Assembly (NCBI RefSeq): GCF_017526105.1
Contig: NZ_CP071839.1
Span: forward strand, 1,240,001 to 1,304,000
From: Streptomyces cyanogenus
GTDB taxonomy: Bacteria > Actinomycetota > Actinomycetes > Streptomycetales > Streptomycetaceae
Direction: 5' to 3'
DNA: 64,000 nucleotides
Below are positions 24,101-33,831 of this stretch, one piece after another. Below the pieces are notes generated by a model, which was not told the DNA's origin, did no database searches, and saw nothing but the letters and a program-made list of their open reading frames with translations. Made by a program: the position numbers and the translations under genes. How positions within the stretch are numbered: position 1 is the first letter of the stretch; every line of letters begins with the position of its first letter.

Positions 24101-27100
24101 GGGAAGCCCGACAGGTCTCGCAGGTGCCGCGCTGTCGACGCCTCGTCCAGAGTGAGGACCGGGTCGGCGTCGGCGCGCAGGAAGGCGCGCCGCTCTTCCG
24201 GGTAGTCCGGGTCGATCGGTATGTAGGCGCCGCCGGCCTTGAGCACCGCCAGCACGGCCACCACCAGGTCCACCGAACGCGGCAGTTCCACCGCCACCAG
24301 CTTCTCCGGACCGACCCCCTGACCGATCAGCCAGTGCGCCAACCGGTTCGCCCGCACGTTCAGCTCCCCGTACGAGACCGACTCCGCACCGCACACCAGC
24401 GCAACAGCATCCGGGGCACGGCGCACCTGGGTCTCGAACAGCTCGGACAGCGTCGACTCGGGCACCTCGACAGCCGTGTCGTTCCACGCCGTCACCAGCT
24501 CCCGGCGCTCAGCCTCCGCCAGCAGCTCCACCCGCCCGATCGGCAACGACGGATCCGCCACCACCTGCTCCAGCAACCGCACCCACCGCGCCAACAACCC
24601 CTCGACCGTCCCCCGGTCGAACAAGTCCGTCGCGTACTCGACGACGGTGGCGATACCGTCTGGCCGGCCGTCGTGGTCACGGCGCTCGATCACGCTCAGC
24701 TCAAGGTCGGCCTTCGACCGGCTCAGCTCCACACCTTCCAGCTCCGCCTGGAGGCCCGGCAGGTCGAAGGATGCCTCTGGAGCGTTCTGCAGACCGAGGA
24801 TGACCTGGAAGAGCGGGTGGTGCGCGGTCGAGCGCTGGGGATTGAGCAGCTCCACCAGATGCTCGAACGGCACGTCCTGATGCTCGTAAGCGGCCAGACT
24901 CGTCTCCCGGACCCGGCCCAGCAGCTCCTCGAAGCTCGGATCACCCGACGTGTCCGTGCGCAGCACCAGCGTGTTCACGAAGAACCCGACGAGATCGTCG
25001 AGCGCGTCATCCATCCGGCCGGCGATCGGCGAACCCAGCGGGATGTCCGTACCGGCACCCAGCCGGGTCAGCAGCGCCGCCAAACCGGCCTGCAGCACCA
25101 TGAACACCGTCGCGTTCGCACCCCGCGCCAGCTCCACCAGCCGCCGGTGCAGCTTCGACTCCAGCGAGAACGTCAGATGAGCGCCCGCGTAAGAGGCAAC
25201 CGCCGGGCGGGGCCGGTCGGTGGGGAAAGTCACCTGCTCCGGAAGGTCCGCCAGCCGCTCGCGCCAATAGGCGACCTGGGTCCCGAAGAGGCTGTCCGCG
25301 TCGGACGACTCCCCGAGCAGTTCGCGCTGCCAGAGGGCGTAGTCGGCGTACTGCACCGGAAGGGGCGTCCACTGCGGAGCGCGGTTCTCCGCCCGCGCCG
25401 TGTACGCCTCCACCACGTCCCGCGCCAGCGGACCCATGGACCAGCCGTCACCCACGATGTGATGCATCAACAACAACAGCACACAGTCGTCCGGACCGGT
25501 CTCGAACAGCCAGGCACGCACCGGAATCTCACGGGACAGATCGAAACCGTACCGAGCCGCCTCCTCCAACGCACCCGGCAGTTCCGCCTGCGTGACCGTA
25601 CGACGCTCCCAGCCCAGATCAACGCTCTCCACATCGAGCACCAACTGATGCGGCTCACCATCGACCTCGGGGAAGACCGTACGCAACGACTCATGCCGGC
25701 CGACCACGTCACGCAGCCCGGCCCGCAGCACCCCGGCATCCACCCCACCGGTCAAACGCAGCGCCAACGGCATGTTGTAGGTCGCCGAACGACCCTCGAG
25801 CTTGTGCAGGAACCACAAGCGACGCTGCGCGAACGACAGCGGCACCACATCCGGACGCACCATCGGCGCAAGCGCCGTACGAGAGTGCCCCCCAGCCCCC
25901 GACAGATACTCCGCCAGACCCGCCACCGTCGGCGCCTGGAAGACCTCCTTGATCGGCAGCTCCACCCCCAGCACGCTGCGAATGCGGCTCACCAGACGCG
26001 TAGCGAGCAGGGAGTGCCCGCCGAGGTCGAAGAAACCGTCGTCTATACCGACCCGGTCCACGCCCAACACCTCGGCGAACAGACCGCACAGCACCTCTTC
26101 GCGGGGTGTCCGCGGTCCGCGGCCGCCGGCCGTCACCGCGTAGTCCGGTTCCGGCAGCGCCCGGCGGTCCAGCTTGCCGTTCGGGTTCAACGGCAGCCGG
26201 TCCAACACCACCACCGCCGACGGCACCATGTACTGCGGCACCCGCTCGCCCAGCCAGGCGAGGAGCGGGGCAGGCTCCACCGTGGCGTCCTCGGCCGGCA
26301 CCACGTAGGCGACCAGTCGTTGGTCGCCGCGCGCGTCCTCGCGGAGCAGCACCGCGGCCCGGTCCACCTCGGGGAACCCGGCGAGGTGCGACTCGATCTC
26401 CCCCGGTTCGATCCGGAAGCCGCGGATCTTGACCTGGTCGTCGGCCCGGCCCGCGTACTCCAGCTGTCCGTCCGCGCGCCACCGGGCCAGGTCACCGGTG
26501 CGGTACATCCGCGCGCCCGGCTCGAACGGCGAGGCGACGAACCGCTCGGCGGTCAGTCCCGCGCGGCCCGCGTAGCCGCGGGCCAGGCCCGCGCCCATCA
26601 CATACAGTTCGCCCACCACGCCCGCCGGAACCGGCCGCAGGCCCGCGTCCAGCACGAACGTCCTCGTGTTGGCGAGGGGGCGTCCCACAGGCACGACGCC
26701 CGCTCGCACCGCGTCGCCGGTGAGCGCATCGCTCAGGGACACGCAGACCGTCGCCTCCGTCGGGCCGTAGGCGTTGAGCAGCCGGCGCCCCACGGACCAG
26801 CGGGCCGCCAGCTCCGGCGGACAGACCTCGCCGCCGGTGACCACGGTCGCCAGATCGGGCAGTCCCGACTCGACGCCGTCGAAGGTCATTTCGCGCAGCA
26901 CCGACATCGGAAGCTGCACATGCGTGACGGCCTGGTCGGCGAGGACCCGTCGCAGCGCCTCGTTCGAGAGTCGTCCCTCTTCGGGAATGACCAGCGCGGC
27001 GCCGACGCCGAGCGCCGTGCACAGGTCGCTGAACGCGACGTCGAAGCTGGGGGAGGCGAACTGCAGCATCCGGCTGTCCGGGCCCACCTCGAGCCGCTCC

Positions 27101-30100
27101 TGCAGCGACCTGGCGAGGCCGGCGGTTCCCGCATGGGTGACCACGACGCCCTTGGGGGTGCCGGTGGAACCTGAGGTGTAGATCACATACGCGGGCTGAT
27201 CCCGCCCGACTTCGGTCGCGGGATTGGTGTCGGGGAGGGCGGACACATCCCGCGCCGTCGACGCCTCGTCCAGGACAACGACGGGTCCGGCGTCGGCGCG
27301 CAGGAAGGCGCGCCGCTCTTCCGGGTAGTCCGGGTCGATCGGTATGTAGGCGCCGCCGGCCTTGAGCACCGCCAGCACGGCCACCACCAGGTCCACCGAA
27401 CGCGGCAGTTCCACCGCCACCAGCTTCTCCGGACCGACCCCCTGACCGATCAGCCAGTGCGCCAACCGGTTCGCCCGCACGTTCAGCTCCCCGTACGAGA
27501 CCGGCTCCGCACCGCACACCAGCGCAACAGCATCCGGGGCACGGCGCACCTGGGTCTCGAACAGCTCGGACAGCGTCGCCTCGGGCACCTCGACAGCCGT
27601 GTCGTTCCACGCCGTCACCAGCTCCCGGCGCTCAGCCTCCGCCAGCAGCTCCACCCGCCCGATCGGCAACGACGGATCCGCCACCACCTGCTCCAGCAAC
27701 CGCACCCACCGCGCCAACAACCCCTCGACCGTCCCCCGGTCGAACAAGTCCGTCGCGTACTCGACCAACGCGTCGATGCCCACCGGGCGACCGGCGTCGT
27801 CGTGACGTTCGATGACGTTCACGGCGCAGTCGACGCGCGACACGCCCAGATTCACGCTCTCCGCGTCCGTCTGGAGGCCCGGCAGGTCGAAGGATGCCTC
27901 TGGAGCGTTCTGCAGACCGAGGATGACCTGGAAGAGCGGGTGGTGCGCGGTCGAGCGCTGGGGATTGAGCAGCTCCACCAGATGCTCGAACGGCACGTCC
28001 TGATGCTCGTAAGCGGCCAGACTCGTCTCCCGGACCCGGCCCAGCAGCTCCTCGAAGCTCGGATCGCCCGACGTGTCCGTGCGCAGCACCAGCGTGTTCA
28101 CGAAGAACCCGACGAGATCGTCGAGCGCGTCATCCATCCGGCCGGCGATCGGCGAACCCAGCGGGATGTCCGTACCGGCACCCAGCCGGGTCAGCAGCGC
28201 CGCCAAACCGGCCTGCAGCACCATGAACACCGTCGCGTTCGCACCCCGCGCCAGCTCCACCAGCCGCCGGTGCAGCTTCGACTCCAGCGAGAACGTCAGA
28301 TGAGCGCCCGCGTAAGAGGCAACCGCCGGGCGGGGCCGGTCGGTGGGGAAAGACACCTGCTCCGGAAGGTCCGCCAGCCGCTCGCGCCAGTACGCGACTT
28401 GCTGCGCGTAGACACTGGTGCTGTCACCCTCGTCTCCGAGCAGTTCGCGCTGCCAGAGGGCGTAGTCGGCGTACTGCACCGGAAGGGGCGTCCACTGCGG
28501 AGCGCGGTTCTCCGCCCGCGCCGTGTACGCCTCCACCACGTCCCGCGCCAGCGGACCCATGGACCAGCCGTCACCCACGATGTGATGCATCAACAACAAC
28601 AGCACACAGTCGTCCGGACCGGTCTCGAACAGCCAGGCACGCACCGGAATCTCACGAGACAGATCGAAACCGTACCGAGCCGCCTCCTCCAACGCACCCG
28701 GCAGCTCCGCCTGCGTGACCGTACGACGCTCCCAGCTCAGATCAACGCTCTCCACATCGAGCACCAACTGATGCGGCTCACCATCGACCTCGGGGAAGAC
28801 CGTACGCAACGACTCATGCCGGCCCACCACATCACGCAGCCCGGCCCGAAGCACCCCGGCATCCACCCCACCGGTCAAACGCAGCGCCAACGGCATGTTG
28901 TAGGTCGCCGAACGACCCTCGAGCTTGTGCAGGAACCACAAGCGACGCTGCGCGAACGACAGCGGCACCACATCCGGACGCACCATCGGCGCAAGCGCCG
29001 TACGAGAGTGCCCCCCAGCCCCCGACAGATACTCCGCCAGACCCGCCACCGTCGGCGCCTGGAAGACCTCCTTGATCGGCAGCTCCACCCCCAGCACGCT
29101 GCGAATGCGGCTCACCAGACGCGTAGCGAGCAGGGAGTGCCCGCCGAGGTCGAAGAAACCGTCGTCTATACCGACCCGGTCCACGCCCAACACCTCGGCG
29201 AACAGACCGCACAGCACCTCCTCCCGCGGATTGCGCGGCCCCCGGCCCCCGGTCGTCGCCGCATAATCCGGCACCGGCAGCGCCCCGCGGTCCAGCTTGC
29301 CGTTCGGGTTCAACGGCAGCCGGTCCAACACCACCACCGCCGACGGCACCATGTACTCCGGCAGCCCCTCGGCCAGCCGGGCGCGGGCGGCCTGCACCAC
29401 GTCGCCGATGGCACGGACGGCCAGCGGGTTGTTCACCCACGGGCCACCGGAGACCGCCGGCACGTACACACCGGTCAGGACGGCGTCGCTCATCCGGGCG
29501 GGGAGGATGACGGCGTCGAACAGCGCCACCGACCGCGACGACCAGGTCGTCACGACCCGGAGCCCGCGCTCCGCACCCCGGACGACCAGGTCCTCGGGGT
29601 CCGCTTCCTTGCCGAAGTCCTCCGCGTCCCGCCCGTCCAGCGCCCGCTCGGCAGCCACCTCGCCGGCCAGCCGTGCATTGGGAATGCCCGTGACCCGCAC
29701 CGGTTCAGCACAGTCACCCAAGAGCTCGGAGAGATCCGCGTCTCCTGTCCAGGGCACCTGCCGCACCCCGGACACATCCACAACCTGCGTGGGGGCCTTG
29801 TGCAGCACCACCTCGTACCGATGCCGCGTCAGCTCGTTGTGGTAGTCACCCCGCTTGAGACGGATATCCACCGCCCCGATTCGCTCGTCCCGAGCAGCTA
29901 GACCCGTGAAGAACTCCGGCGCTGCAACCAGCTCCTTCTCCAGCAGCACCGCACGATCCACCACCGTTCGTGCCGCCGCACCGCGGCCGTTGTGCACAGC
30001 CGCATGCAAGGCCCGCAACGACCCCGCATGACGCACATCACCGATAACCAGCCGGCCCCCAGGCGCCAGCAGTCCCAACGCTCGGTCCACCACCCGGGCC

Positions 30101-33100
30101 AGATACTCCCCATCAGGGAAGTACTGCACTACCGAGTTCACCAGCACCGTATCGAAATACTCCGCAGGCAACCCTTCCACGACATCGGCCGCCTGCACGC
30201 GCAACCGCACGCGGTCCGCCAGCCCCTCGGCCTCAACCTGCGCCGACAAACGCTCGACCACCGCACCCGACAGGTCCGTACACCAGTACTCCGCCACATC
30301 CCGGGCCAGATGTGCCATCAGCAGACCGCTGCCGACACCGATCTCCAGGACCCGGTCGCCATCGAAACCCCGCACCCGCTCCACGGCCGCATCACGCCAC
30401 GCCCGCATCTCGACCAATGGAATCGGCGTACCTGAATACGAACTCACCCAACCCGAGAAGTCCTCGCCGAACCCGCCCGAGCCTAACCCCGCATAAACCG
30501 TGTCGTAGATCTCCCGCCACTCCTCCAGCTGCGCACCCACGCCCCCGGACACCTCGGCGGGAGCGCTCACCCAGGAAGTGGGGGACGCCGCGGCGGCGGC
30601 TTCCAGGTCCGGCACCACATAGGCGACGAGCCGCTGGTCGCCGGGGGTGTCCTCGCGGGCCACGACCGCCGCCTGGCGCACGCCTTCGTGGTCGAGAAGC
30701 AGGGATTCGATCTCGCCGGGCTCGATACGGAAGCCGCGGACCTTGACCTGGTGGTCGACACGCCCCAGGTACTCCAACTGGCCATCCGCACGCCACCGCG
30801 CCAAGTCACCCGTGCGATACATCCGCGCACCCGGCTCGAACGGAGACGCCACAAACCGCTCAGCCGTCAGACCAGGACGATTGACATAACCACGCGCCAA
30901 ACCCGCACCCGACGCATACAACTCACCCGCAACACCCACCGGAACCGGACACAACCCCTCGTCCAGCACAAACGCCCGAGTATTGGCCACCGGACGACCA
31001 ATCGGCACAACACCCCCACCCAGAGGACCCGCCATCGTCACGGCAACAGTCGACTCCGTCGGGCCATACATGTTCATCACCCGACGCCCCGGCGACCAAC
31101 GCGCCACCAACTCCGGCGGCACCGCCTCCGCACCCGCCACCAGACACACGAAATCCGTCAGCTCACCCGCCACCCCCGGCGCCAACGTCGCCACCACCGA
31201 CGGCGGAATGAACGCATGCGTCACCCGACCCTCGGCCAACACACGCCGCAACTCCTCACCCACCAAACGCCCACGCTCAGGCACCACCAAAGCAGCACCC
31301 GCCGCAAACGCCACCAACATGTCCCAAAAAGCAGTGTCGAAACTGGGCGAAGCAAACTGCAACACCCGACTCGACACACTCAGCCCCAACAACTCCATCT
31401 CCGTATGCGCCAAGCTCGCCACACCCCGATGCGAAACCACCACACCCTTGGGACGACCCGTCGAACCCGACGTATAGATCACATGCGCAGGATGATCCAA
31501 CTCAACGACAACCCCCGGATCAACATCCGGGAACCCCGAGACATCCCGCGCCAACGCCTCCTCATCCAGACACAACACCGGAGCCGCATCCGCCAAAATA
31601 AAAGCCCGCCGCTCCGCCGGATAATCCACATCCACCGGAACATAAGCACCACCGGCCTTGAGCACGGCAACCACCGCAACCACCAGATCCACCGACCGCG
31701 GCAACATCACCCCCACCCGCGTCTCCGGACCGACACCCTCACCGATCAACCAGTGCGCCAACCGGTTCGCCCGCGCATTCAACTCCGCATACGACAACAC
31801 CTCACCAGCCCGCACCAACGCCGTAGCACCCGGAGCCCGCAACGCCTGAGCCTCGACCAAACTCGCCAACGTCACCAAAGGAACCTCAACAGACGTGTCG
31901 TTCCACGCCGTCAACAGCTCCTCACGCTCAGCCTCCGCCAACACCTCCACCCGCCCGATCGGCAACGACGGATCCGCCACCACCTGCTCCAGCAACCGCA
32001 CCCACCGCGCCAACAACCCCTCCACCGAAGAACGGTCGAACAGGTCCGTCGCGTACTCGACGACCACCTCGATCCCCGTCGGGCCGTCTGCCGGGTCGTG
32101 GCGTTCGCTGAGGGAGATGAGGGTGTCGAAGCGCGACGTACCGGAGCCGAGGACCTCCGCCTGCACCTGGAGGCCAGGGAGTTCGAAGTCTCCGCTGGCT
32201 GCGTTCTGGAGGACGAGGCACACCTGGAAGAGGGGGTGGTGGGAGGTCGAGCGCTGGGGATTGAGCAGCTCCACCAGATGCTCGAACGGCACATCCTGAT
32301 GCTCGTACGCCGCGAGGCTCGCCTTACGCACCCGGCCCAGCAGTTCCTCGAAGCTCGGGTCGCCCGCGGTATCCGTACGCAGCACGAACATGTTCACGAA
32401 GAAGCCGATGAGGTCGTCGAGGGCCTCATCGGTGCGGCCCGCGATACCAGCGCCCAGCGGGATGTCGGTGCCCGCGCCAAGGCGCGTGAGCAGCGCCGCC
32501 ATACCGGCCTGCAACACCATGAAGACCGTCGCGTTGGCGTCCCGCGCCAGCCCCACCAGCCCTCGGTGCAGCTCCCGGTCCAGCTCCAACGTCAGCTGGG
32601 CACCCTCGTAGGAGGCCACCGCCGGGCGGGAGCGGTCGGTGGGGAAGGTCACCTGCTCCGGAAGGTCAGCCAGCCGCTCCTTCCAGTAGGCGACCTGGCG
32701 TGCCAGCACGCTCTCCGGGTCCGATTCGTCGCCGAGCAGCTCGCGCTGCCAGAGCGTGTAGTCGACGTACTGCACCGGCAGTTCGGACCACTGCGGATCC
32801 CGTTCCTCGACACGGGCGGTGTACGCCTCGGCCAGGTCACGTGCGAGCGGGCCCATCGACCAGCCGTCGCCGGCGATGTGATGCACCAGCAGCAGCAGGA
32901 CACTGTCCTCGGGACCGGTCTCGAACAGCCAGGCACGGACCGGTATGTCGCGGGAGAGGTCGAAGCCGTAACGCGCCGCCTCCTCCAGGACCTCCGGCAG
33001 CTCCTCCTCCGTCATGGGCCGACGTTCCCAGTCGAGCCGGGCATCCGTCGGGTCCAGCACCAGCTGATGCGGTTCACCGTCGGCTTCGGGAAATACCGTA

Positions 33101-33267
33101 CGCAGCGGCTCGTGCCGCTCCATCACGTCCCGCAGAGCGCCCTCGAGTGCCTCCGCGTTCACCCTGCCCTTCAATCGCAGCACCAGCGGCATGTTGTATG
33201 TCGCCGACGCCCCCTCCAGCTTGTGCAGGAACCACAACCGGCGCTGCGCAAAGGACAACGGGATCAC
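11176..33267 (-). CDS. Six-module NRPS with terminal thioesterase (NRPS B, 7363 aa)
   Basis: Cytosolic peptide assembly line. Domain order by approximate residue: C 1-440, A 464 on with MT 903-1263 inserted, T 1340-1406; C 1427, A 1893, T 2381; C 2473, A 2933, T 3423; C 3516, A 3976, T 4473; C 4556, A 5033 with MT 5493-5856, T 5943; C 6033, A 6503, T 7016; TE 7093-7363. Every C domain has an intact HHxxxDG and every T domain GGHSL. The TE has GWSFGG (Ser nucleophile) and a late His (LHTHMM). The start is GTG at 33267 with AGGAAG upstream; the frame is closed by a TAG at 33322-33324 and has no other start. The protein begins directly at C core motif 1 ([10 protein letters not shown]) with no docking segment. 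No epimerisation domain is present, so D-residues, if any, come from elsewhere. Halogenase and P450 genes lie immediately upstream on the same strand. Confidence 0.97.
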   Translation of the reverse strand: MIPLSFAQRRLWFLHKLEGASATYNMPLVLRLKGRVNAEALEGALRDVMERHEPLRTVFPEADGEPHQLVLDPTDARLDWERRPMTEEELPEVLEEAARYGFDLSRDIPVRAWLFETGPEDSVLLLLVHHIAGDGWSMGPLARDLAEAYTARVEERDPQWSELPVQYVDYTLWQRELLGDESDPESVLARQVAYWKERLADLPEQVTFPTDRSRPAVASYEGAQLTLELDRELHRGLVGLARDANATVFMVLQAGMAALLTRLGAGTDIPLGAGIAGRTDEALDDLIGFFVNMFVLRTDTAGDPSFEELLGRVRKASLAAYEHQDVPFEHLVELLNPQRSTSHHPLFQVCLVLQNAASGDFELPGLQVQAEVLGSGTSRFDTLISLSERHDPADGPTGIEVVVEYATDLFDRSSVEGLLARWVRLLEQVVADPSLPIGRVEVLAEAEREELLTAWNDTSVEVPLVTLASLVEAQALRAPGATALVRAGEVLSYAELNARANRLAHWLIGEGVGPETRVGVMLPRSVDLVVAVVAVLKAGGAYVPVDVDYPAERRAFILADAAPVLCLDEEALARDVSGFPDVDPGVVVELDHPAHVIYTSGSTGRPKGVVVSHRGVASLAHTEMELLGLSVSSRVLQFASPSFDTAFWDMLVAFAAGAALVVPERGRLVGEELRRVLAEGRVTHAFIPPSVVATLAPGVAGELTDFVCLVAGAEAVPPELVARWSPGRRVMNMYGPTESTVAVTMAGPLGGGVVPIGRPVANTRAFVLDEGLCPVPVGVAGELYASGAGLARGYVNRPGLTAERFVASPFEPGARMYRTGDLARWRADGQLEYLGRVDHQVKVRGFRIEPGEIESLLLDHEGVRQAAVVAREDTPGDQRLVAYVVPDLEAAAAASPTSWVSAPAEVSGGVGAQLEEWREIYDTVYAGLGSGGFGEDFSGWVSSYSGTPIPLVEMRAWRDAAVERVRGFDGDRVLEIGVGSGLLMAHLARDVAEYWCTDLSGAVVERLSAQVEAEGLADRVRLRVQAADVVEGLPAEYFDTVLVNSVVQYFPDGEYLARVVDRALGLLAPGGRLVIGDVRHAGSLRALHAAVHNGRGAAARTVVDRAVLLEKELVAAPEFFTGLAARDERIGAVDIRLKRGDYHNELTRHRYEVVLHKAPTQVVDVSGVRQVPWTGDADLSELLGDCAEPVRVTGIPNARLAGEVAAERALDGRDAEDFGKEADPEDLVVRGAERGLRVVTTWSSRSVALFDAVILPARMSDAVLTGVYVPAVSGGPWVNNPLAVRAIGDVVQAARARLAEGLPEYMVPSAVVVLDRLPLNPNGKLDRGALPVPDYAATTGGRGPRNPREEVLCGLFAEVLGVDRVGIDDGFFDLGGHSLLATRLVSRIRSVLGVELPIKEVFQAPTVAGLAEYLSGAGGHSRTALAPMVRPDVVPLSFAQRRLWFLHKLEGRSATYNMPLALRLTGGVDAGVLRAGLRDVVGRHESLRTVFPEVDGEPHQLVLDVESVDLSWERRTVTQAELPGALEEAARYGFDLSREIPVRAWLFETGPDDCVLLLLMHHIVGDGWSMGPLARDVVEAYTARAENRAPQWTPLPVQYADYALWQRELLGDEGDSTSVYAQQVAYWRERLADLPEQVSFPTDRPRPAVASYAGAHLTFSLESKLHRRLVELARGANATVFMVLQAGLAALLTRLGAGTDIPLGSPIAGRMDDALDDLVGFFVNTLVLRTDTSGDPSFEELLGRVRETSLAAYEHQDVPFEHLVELLNPQRSTAHHPLFQVILGLQNAPEASFDLPGLQTDAESVNLGVSRVDCAVNVIERHDDAGRPVGIDALVEYATDLFDRGTVEGLLARWVRLLEQVVADPSLPIGRVELLAEAERRELVTAWNDTAVEVPEATLSELFETQVRRAPDAVALVCGAEPVSYGELNVRANRLAHWLIGQGVGPEKLVAVELPRSVDLVVAVLAVLKAGGAYIPIDPDYPEERRAFLRADAGPVVVLDEASTARDVSALPDTNPATEVGRDQPAYVIYTSGSTGTPKGVVVTHAGTAGLARSLQERLEVGPDSRMLQFASPSFDVAFSDLCTALGVGAALVIPEEGRLSNEALRRVLADQAVTHVQLPMSVLREMTFDGVESGLPDLATVVTGGEVCPPELAARWSVGRRLLNAYGPTEATVCVSLSDALTGDAVRAGVVPVGRPLANTRTFVLDAGLRPVPAGVVGELYVMGAGLARGYAGRAGLTAERFVASPFEPGARMYRTGDLARWRADGQLEYAGRADDQVKIRGFRIEPGEIESHLAGFPEVDRAAVLLREDARGDQRLVAYVVPAEDATVEPAPLLAWLGERVPQYMVPSAVVVLDRLPLNPNGKLDRRALPEPDYAVTAGGRGPRTPREEVLCGLFAEVLGVDRVGIDDGFFDLGGHSLLATRLVSRIRSVLGVELPIKEVFQAPTVAGLAEYLSGAGGHSRTALAPMVRPDVVPLSFAQRRLWFLHKLEGRSATYNMPLALRLTGGVDAGVLRAGLRDVVGRHESLRTVFPEVDGEPHQLVLDVESVDLGWERRTVTQAELPGALEEAARYGFDLSREIPVRAWLFETGPDDCVLLLLMHHIVGDGWSMGPLARDVVEAYTARAENRAPQWTPLPVQYADYALWQRELLGESSDADSLFGTQVAYWRERLADLPEQVTFPTDRPRPAVASYAGAHLTFSLESKLHRRLVELARGANATVFMVLQAGLAALLTRLGAGTDIPLGSPIAGRMDDALDDLVGFFVNTLVLRTDTSGDPSFEELLGRVRETSLAAYEHQDVPFEHLVELLNPQRSTAHHPLFQVILGLQNAPEASFDLPGLQAELEGVELSRSKADLELSVIERRDHDGRPDGIATVVEYATDLFDRGTVEGLLARWVRLLEQVVADPSLPIGRVELLAEAERRELVTAWNDTAVEVPESTLSELFETQVRRAPDAVALVCGAESVSYGELNVRANRLAHWLIGQGVGPEKLVAVELPRSVDLVVAVLAVLKAGGAYIPIDPDYPEERRAFLRADADPVLTLDEASTARHLRDLSGFPDTDPETEVEKDHPAYVIYTSGSTGTPKGVVVTHRGVASLVTAQIERFAVTSDSRVLQFASPSFDAALSEMAMAFGSGAALVLSETGGLAGETLVQALTQQGVTHVTVPPSVLGALPAGTESALPALATVVLAGEAAAPELVARWSAGRRVINAYGPTESTVCVSMSEPLSGDGVVPIGRPLANTRVFVLDEELRPVPAGVAGELYVAGEGLARGYVKRAGLTAERFVASPFEPGARLYRTGDLVRWRTDGRLEYLSRADEQVKIRGFRIEPGEIASLLAAREGIRQAVVVAREDTPGDRRLVAYVVPDGEMPVEPAALVGDLAERLPHYMVPTTAIVLEQLPLTSNGKLDRNALPVPDYAVAEAGRGPRTPQEETLCALFAEVLGVERIGIDDNFFDLGGHSLLATRFVNRVRTELDMDIPFYVMFESPTVAQLVEELGIGGSTRTALEPRERPDVVPLSFAQRRLWFLHRLEGPSATYNMPLPLRLRGAVDSEALQAALRDVVGRHEPLRTVFHENDGEPHQVVLEVHDAGFGWEQRSVTETELPAALDAAARYRFDLVGETPFRAWLFEIGPDDCVLLLLLHHIAGDGWSLGALARDVAEAYEARKRGEEPRWADLPVQYIDYTLWQRELLGDEDDPESLYSGQVDHWRRTLAGLPERIALPADRARSAHASYAGSSVNVTLDEELHRRLAELARASGATVFMALQAAFAALLTRLGAGTDIPFGSPVAGRRDDALDDLVGLFVNTLVLRTDTSGDPSFEELLGRVRETSLAAYEHQDVPFEHLVELLNPRRSTAHHPLFQVMLVLSDNPVAEFELPGLEVSGEAVDIETAKVDLSLNVMERHDASGGPGGILGSLKYATDLFDRGTVEGLLARWVRLLEQVVADPSLPIGRVELLAEAERRELVTAWNDTAVEVPEATLSELFETQVRRAPDAVALVCGAESVSYGELNVRANRLAHWLIGQGVGPEKLVAVELPRSVDLVVAVLAVLKAGGAYIPIDPDYPEERRAFLRADAGPVVVLDEASMARDVSALPDTDPEVQVEMAHPAYVIYTSGSTGTPKGVLVEHRAVVNYLNWSTHHYPAARGATLVPTSVAFDLTVTGLYTTLTVGGRVYLSTLDDLASRENTVPVAFLKATPSHLPMLEELPGQWSPGEMLILGGEALAADVLAQWRKEHRRVTVVNAYGPTETTVNVTEYRIGPKDKLPEGPVPIGRPFWNVRAYVLDDRLRPAPTGVVGELYIAGVQLARGYVGRSGLTAERFVACPFEPGVRMYRTGDLARWRPDGNLEYAGRADEQLKIRGFRIDPGEVAATLQDHPDVRQAAVAAHGTEQGDTRLVGYVVPKARTGPATDGATSTAPTGFDAAALRAHVAERLPEYMVPSAVVALDEIPLTPNGKLDRRALPAPEFGATSGGRAPRTPREEVLCGLFAGVLGVARVGIDDSFFELGGHSLLATRLVARIRQVLGVEVPISEVFEAPTVAGLAPRLDVGGRARAALEPRPRPDAVPLSFAQRRLWFLHRLEGLSAAYNWPFAIRLSKAVDQEALQAALHDLVDRHESLRTVFRETDGEPRQVVLDPAEARLPLHTEVVAPERLHQAVQDAVGHRFDLDGEPPVRARLFVPNASAAADGPVLMLLMHHIVADGASRAPLMRDLARAYEARLAGAAPDWQPLPVQYADYALWQQELLGRTDDPDSLVSQQLAYWKNALDGIPAQLELPTDRPRPTVAGYRGEVLPFTLDAELHAGLGTVAAQSQSTLFMVLQTAFSALLTRLGAGHDIPVGVPLAGRTDEALADLVGFFVNTLVLRTDTGGNPAFDRLLARVRDGALTAYAHQDLPFEYLVEALNPVRSQASNALFQVMFALQNMDTATLSLHDIEATPYPLDSDSAKFDLFLSLTEAQTDQGAAGGLSGTLEYATELFDHATAEKIVAWYEHFLRAVVSDPAVRIGDVELLSADERTEVLVTRNGLAAPPPALWPHERFERQAALAPGALAVRAGDEEADYGRLDRRANQLARLLLDSGVGAESVVALALPRSVDMVAAMLAVMKAGATYLPLDPAHPADRLAYLLGDAAPAALITTAAIRAGLPDPLPALSFLLGDADVEDRLSALAADEVTDAERRMPIHPEHAAYVIYTSGSTGYPKGVVISYMSISHFLDAVLARVPLTRNDHMVAATTITFDIAAVEIYAPLLAGASVDIATAEVAKDPVALRRLIADRGATVFQATPSMYRSILARAPEGLSGVRLLVGGEALPAELAGRLHAQGGGAVNLYGPTEATVWATAAEVTGPADGPPLIGLPLRNARAYVLDERLRPTPDGVVGELYLAGPCLARGYRGRCGLTAERFVANPFDAPGDRMYRTGDLVRWRADGRLEFVGRADDQVKVRGFRIELGEVEAALSRQEGIAAATVLVREDNGDPQLVGYVVPDEDWADRYDCAEAGRQVDSWQEVYESVYQGQAERGGFWEDFGIWTSSYDGEPIPLSEMQEWRSSAVAEVLRLAPGKVLELGVGNGLILSQVAPHCDAYWGTDFSASAIESLRTRTAARGDLAERVELRAQAADDTSGLPRDFFDTIVVNSVTQYFPHADYLTDVIRKSLDLLVPGGSLFLGDIRNLRLLRHLQAGVVAHRQAVGTDTFPDALAVRDAARALVEQRVMEEEELLLAPDFFVMLAETLADAGGVDIRLKRAGHANELSRYRYDVVIHKSPVDTMTVDSLPELSWEAVGAAAGGLAAVLRDHPGGLRLADVPNARLRADHRALSSFEGGGADQETATDAGLDPEAVYEIAGVQGMEAVATWSNSGRDDAFDAVFRPAGTASPVAAYRGSQATRAHAQHANSPARSRRLIELNRELRAQLRSWLPEYMVPAAFVILDRLPLSPIGKLDRTALPVPDYGALSAGREPRSPQEVALCGLFAEVLGLERVGIDDSFFDLGGHSLLATRLVSRIRGTFGVEVPIGTVFDDPTVAGLARRLAGSGRARAALVAMDRPGALPLSYAQRRLWFLHKLEGPSPTYNMPLALRLTGRLDRDALHAALRDVVARHESLRTVFPEVDGEPRQLVLDMDRAWIGWETRAVTEEELPAALDAAARHGFDLATEVPLRAWLLETGPDDCVLLMLLHHIACDGWSLAPLAKDLAAAYTARTRGNAPQWAELPVQYADFTLWQREVLGDEDAPDSALAQQVAFWRRTLDGAPEELALPTSRPRPDQPGHAGETAVFELPAPVHRALVDLAAESGATVFMTLQATLAVLLARLGAGDDIVVGTPIAGRTDEALDDLVGFFVNTLVLRTDLSGNPTFTELLGRVRKADLDVYAHQDLPFERLVEILNPGRSSSRHPLFQVMMSLGNTGRAELTLPGLDVRFTETGTVAAKFDLDFLFTEHFADDGAPAGMAGALRYATDLFDHEAAEALVNRLGKVAEALVADPQRPVGEIDVLTDAERHRVLYEWNDTGRAVPDTTLVERFQAQAQATPDAVAVEAGGSRLTYGQLNARANRLAHHLAGQGVGPERFVGLAVPASPEALVALLAVLKTGAAYVPLDLGYPAERLVHVLDDTRPVCVLTTTGARSALPATDHVYLAPDNPETAAALAGLPSHDLSDADRTAPLLPRHPAYVLYTSGSTGRPKGVVIEHRSVMNYLTWATYHYPAARGATLVHSPLAFNLTVTALYTTLLSGGRVCLHGLEEPPSRAEGGEGPDGVPVTFLKASPSQLPLLEALPEEWLPGGTLILGGEALTGEAVGPWRAEHPDVTLINAYGPSELTVNCAQFTLPAGVETPSGPVPIGRPFWNTHAYVLDAGLRPVPPGTTGELYVSGVQVARGYLGQPGLTAERFVPCPFEPGARMYRTGDLARWRVDGQLEFAGRADEQVKISGFRVEPGEIAAALTSHPSVRRAVVVAREDGPGDVRLVGYAVPGEGTTELDAQGLRAHLAERLPEYMVPSAVVALDEIPLTPNGKLDRRALPAPDYAGPGRRAPRTPHEEMLCRLFAEVLGVEWVGVDDSFFELGGHSLTAIRLLVRICDAFGVELPLRVLFETPTVAGLAGRLDAAGEENALDVLLPLRTHGTRSPLFCIHPGSGLSWCYAGLLPHLDQDIPVYALQARGLTGGKLPESVEEAAQDYLEHILRIQPEGPYYLLGWSFGGGVAHAIAALLEKQGREVGLLTLLDCFPVSPADRREVEEGMAKARVADIYRAMLALFDVELDDEEAESLGHESVMDILQTKNTALAGLTETEVGALLEVTMSNARLALDAAPRPVSAPTLILAATEGEKEHTLEPGVWDPYLTGEIHFQRIDCLHTHMMNPEPMRQLGPIVSEKLRQAFTDVTG
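15230..19590 (-). other. NRPS B module 5: C-A(Gly)-N-MT-T, sarcosine module
   Basis: The A pocket D-I-V-Q-L-G-L-V-W is nearly the canonical glycine code (D-I-L-Q-L-G-L-I-W). An N-methyltransferase with [11 protein letters not shown] (about 16570-16615, complement) is inserted in the A domain, so N-methylglycine is predicted. This MT is clearly more divergent than the other three in the window. C with HHIVADG. Confidence 0.78.
19650..22720 (-). other. NRPS B module 4: C-A(Asp/Asn)-T
   Basis: The A pocket D-L-T-K-I-G-A-V-N matches the Asp/Asn group (D-L-T-K-L-G-A-V in daptomycin-type synthetases). C with HHIAGDG. No tailoring domain. Confidence 0.72.
21054..21523 (-). repeat. Third copy of the A-start/C-end block (module 4)
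   Basis: Nearly identical to 24168-24637 and 27291-27760, with a handful of single-base differences. It covers the end of the C domain and A cores 1-2, upstream of the specificity-determining region. Confidence 0.93.
22800..25845 (-). other. NRPS B module 3: C-A(Tyr / beta-OH-Tyr)-T
   Basis: The A pocket D-A-S-T-V-A-A-V-C is the tyrosine or beta-hydroxytyrosine type found in glycopeptide systems. It is the best candidate substrate for the nearby carrier-dependent-type halogenase and P450. Confidence 0.72.
24168..26097 (-). repeat. Module-length duplication, copy 1 (T2-C3-A3 start)
   Basis: Matches 27291-29220 at a constant offset of 3123 bp (1041 codons, one C-A-T module). Only scattered mismatches are seen apart from two short divergent patches (about 24638-24754 and about 25267-25317). 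The intervening A cores differ. Confidence 0.93.
25920..28965 (-). other. NRPS B module 2: C-A-T (Trp-like pocket, uncertain)
   Basis: HHIVGDG C domain; A pocket D-V-S-Q-V-G-A-V-C. It shares D-V-S...G-A-V with the tryptophan domain of daptomycin synthetase as I remember it, so Trp is a tentative call. No MT. The module is duplicated, with a different A core, as module 3. Confidence 0.6.
27291..29220 (-). repeat. Module-length duplication, copy 2 (T1-C2-A2 start)
   Basis: Partner of 24168-26097. A third copy of its A-start/C-end segment (about 470 bp) is at 21054-21523 in module 4. Confidence 0.93.
29050..33262 (-). other. NRPS B module 1: C-A-N-MT-T
   Basis: The A pocket reads D-T-W-F-V-G-M-V-A. 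It is closest to leucine-type codes (D-A-W-F-L-G-N-V-V), so an aliphatic residue is a weak guess. MT with [11 protein letters not shown] (about 30306-30355, complement). The A core (about 30.8-32.0 kb) has G/T-ending codons unlike its neighbours and is duplicated in NRPS A module 3. Confidence 0.7.
31286..32040 (-). repeat. 755-bp near-identical repeat, copy 2 (NRPS B module 1)
   Basis: Same orientation and reading frame as copy 1, 31285 bp away. The sequences diverge abruptly at 756/32041. Recent duplication or gene conversion is implied. Confidence 0.97.
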
Positions 33268-33759
33268 AAGCTCTTCCTTCTTCCTGCCTACTGGAGCACA
33301 GCTGAGATGTCGGTCAGATATCTAGAGATGTCAAAACTAAAGGCGTCCGCGGCCAAGGTGAAGAGAGTGAGGAAGTGCAACGTGAAGGTTGGACACGGGA
33401 AACCGGCCGCCCTCAGGGCCGTGCGGCGGTATATGCCGGTTCAACGGCCCCGTGATGAAGACCACGGTGGATCACCGGAATCCACTCGACCACGGAACTT
33501 CGCCCGTTCGTCGCATGGCTGGTCGTTCCGGTGATTTACCCCATGGTGAAAGGAGTGCGCTCACGGGCACAACGAAGGAACTTCAACGTTCACGGTTGAA
33601 CCGGGCCGTACTCAGGCGGTCTGATCCCACGCTTACTTTCTGACACCGGCACTCAACCCCCCGTAGGCGAGTAAAACCAATCAGCGTTCCTCAGAAGCCA
33701 TCCGAGCGAACGATCACCGTGAGTCAATCAACAGAATCAAGAGGCGTCAAGCGAGTTCC
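33268..33759 (-). promoter_or_regulatory. NRPS B upstream region with direct repeats
   Basis: No gene is recognised in these roughly 490 bp, which are lower in G+C than the surroundings. An 8-bp direct repeat GAGATGTC occurs at 33304-33311 and 33325-33332 (21 bp apart, two helical turns). It overlaps a minus-strand TTGACA (33334-33329) about 60 nt upstream of the NRPS B start, but no good -10 was found. A TTCAAC-N7-GTTGAA palindrome lies at 33582-33600. A promoter for the NRPS operon is expected here; the individual sites are candidates only. Confidence 0.4.
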
Positions 33760-33821
33760 CGTGCGGCGGCATCGGCCGGCGCCGCCGCACGACAGCACTC
33801 CCGCCGGCGGGCTCCGCCGGC
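33760..33821 (-). terminator. Two tandem hairpins after the halogenase gene
   Basis: Hairpin 1: perfect 8-bp stem with 3-nt loop at 33803-33821, starting 10 nt past the halogenase stop. Hairpin 2: perfect 11-bp stem (33760-33770 with 33781-33791) and a 10-nt loop. There is no U-run. They probably end the P450-halogenase transcript, so NRPS B would need its own promoter. Confidence 0.65.
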
Positions 33822-33831
33822 ATCGTTCAGT

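Noticed and set aside
11176..33267. Epimerisation domains
   Set aside because: Each T domain is followed within about 20-30 residues by a C domain start ([10 protein letters not shown] type), leaving no room for an E domain in the visible modules.
12127..33534. Long plus-strand frames opposite NRPS B
   Set aside because: Same reason: they mirror the minus-strand modules, contain no family motifs and lack ribosome binding sites.
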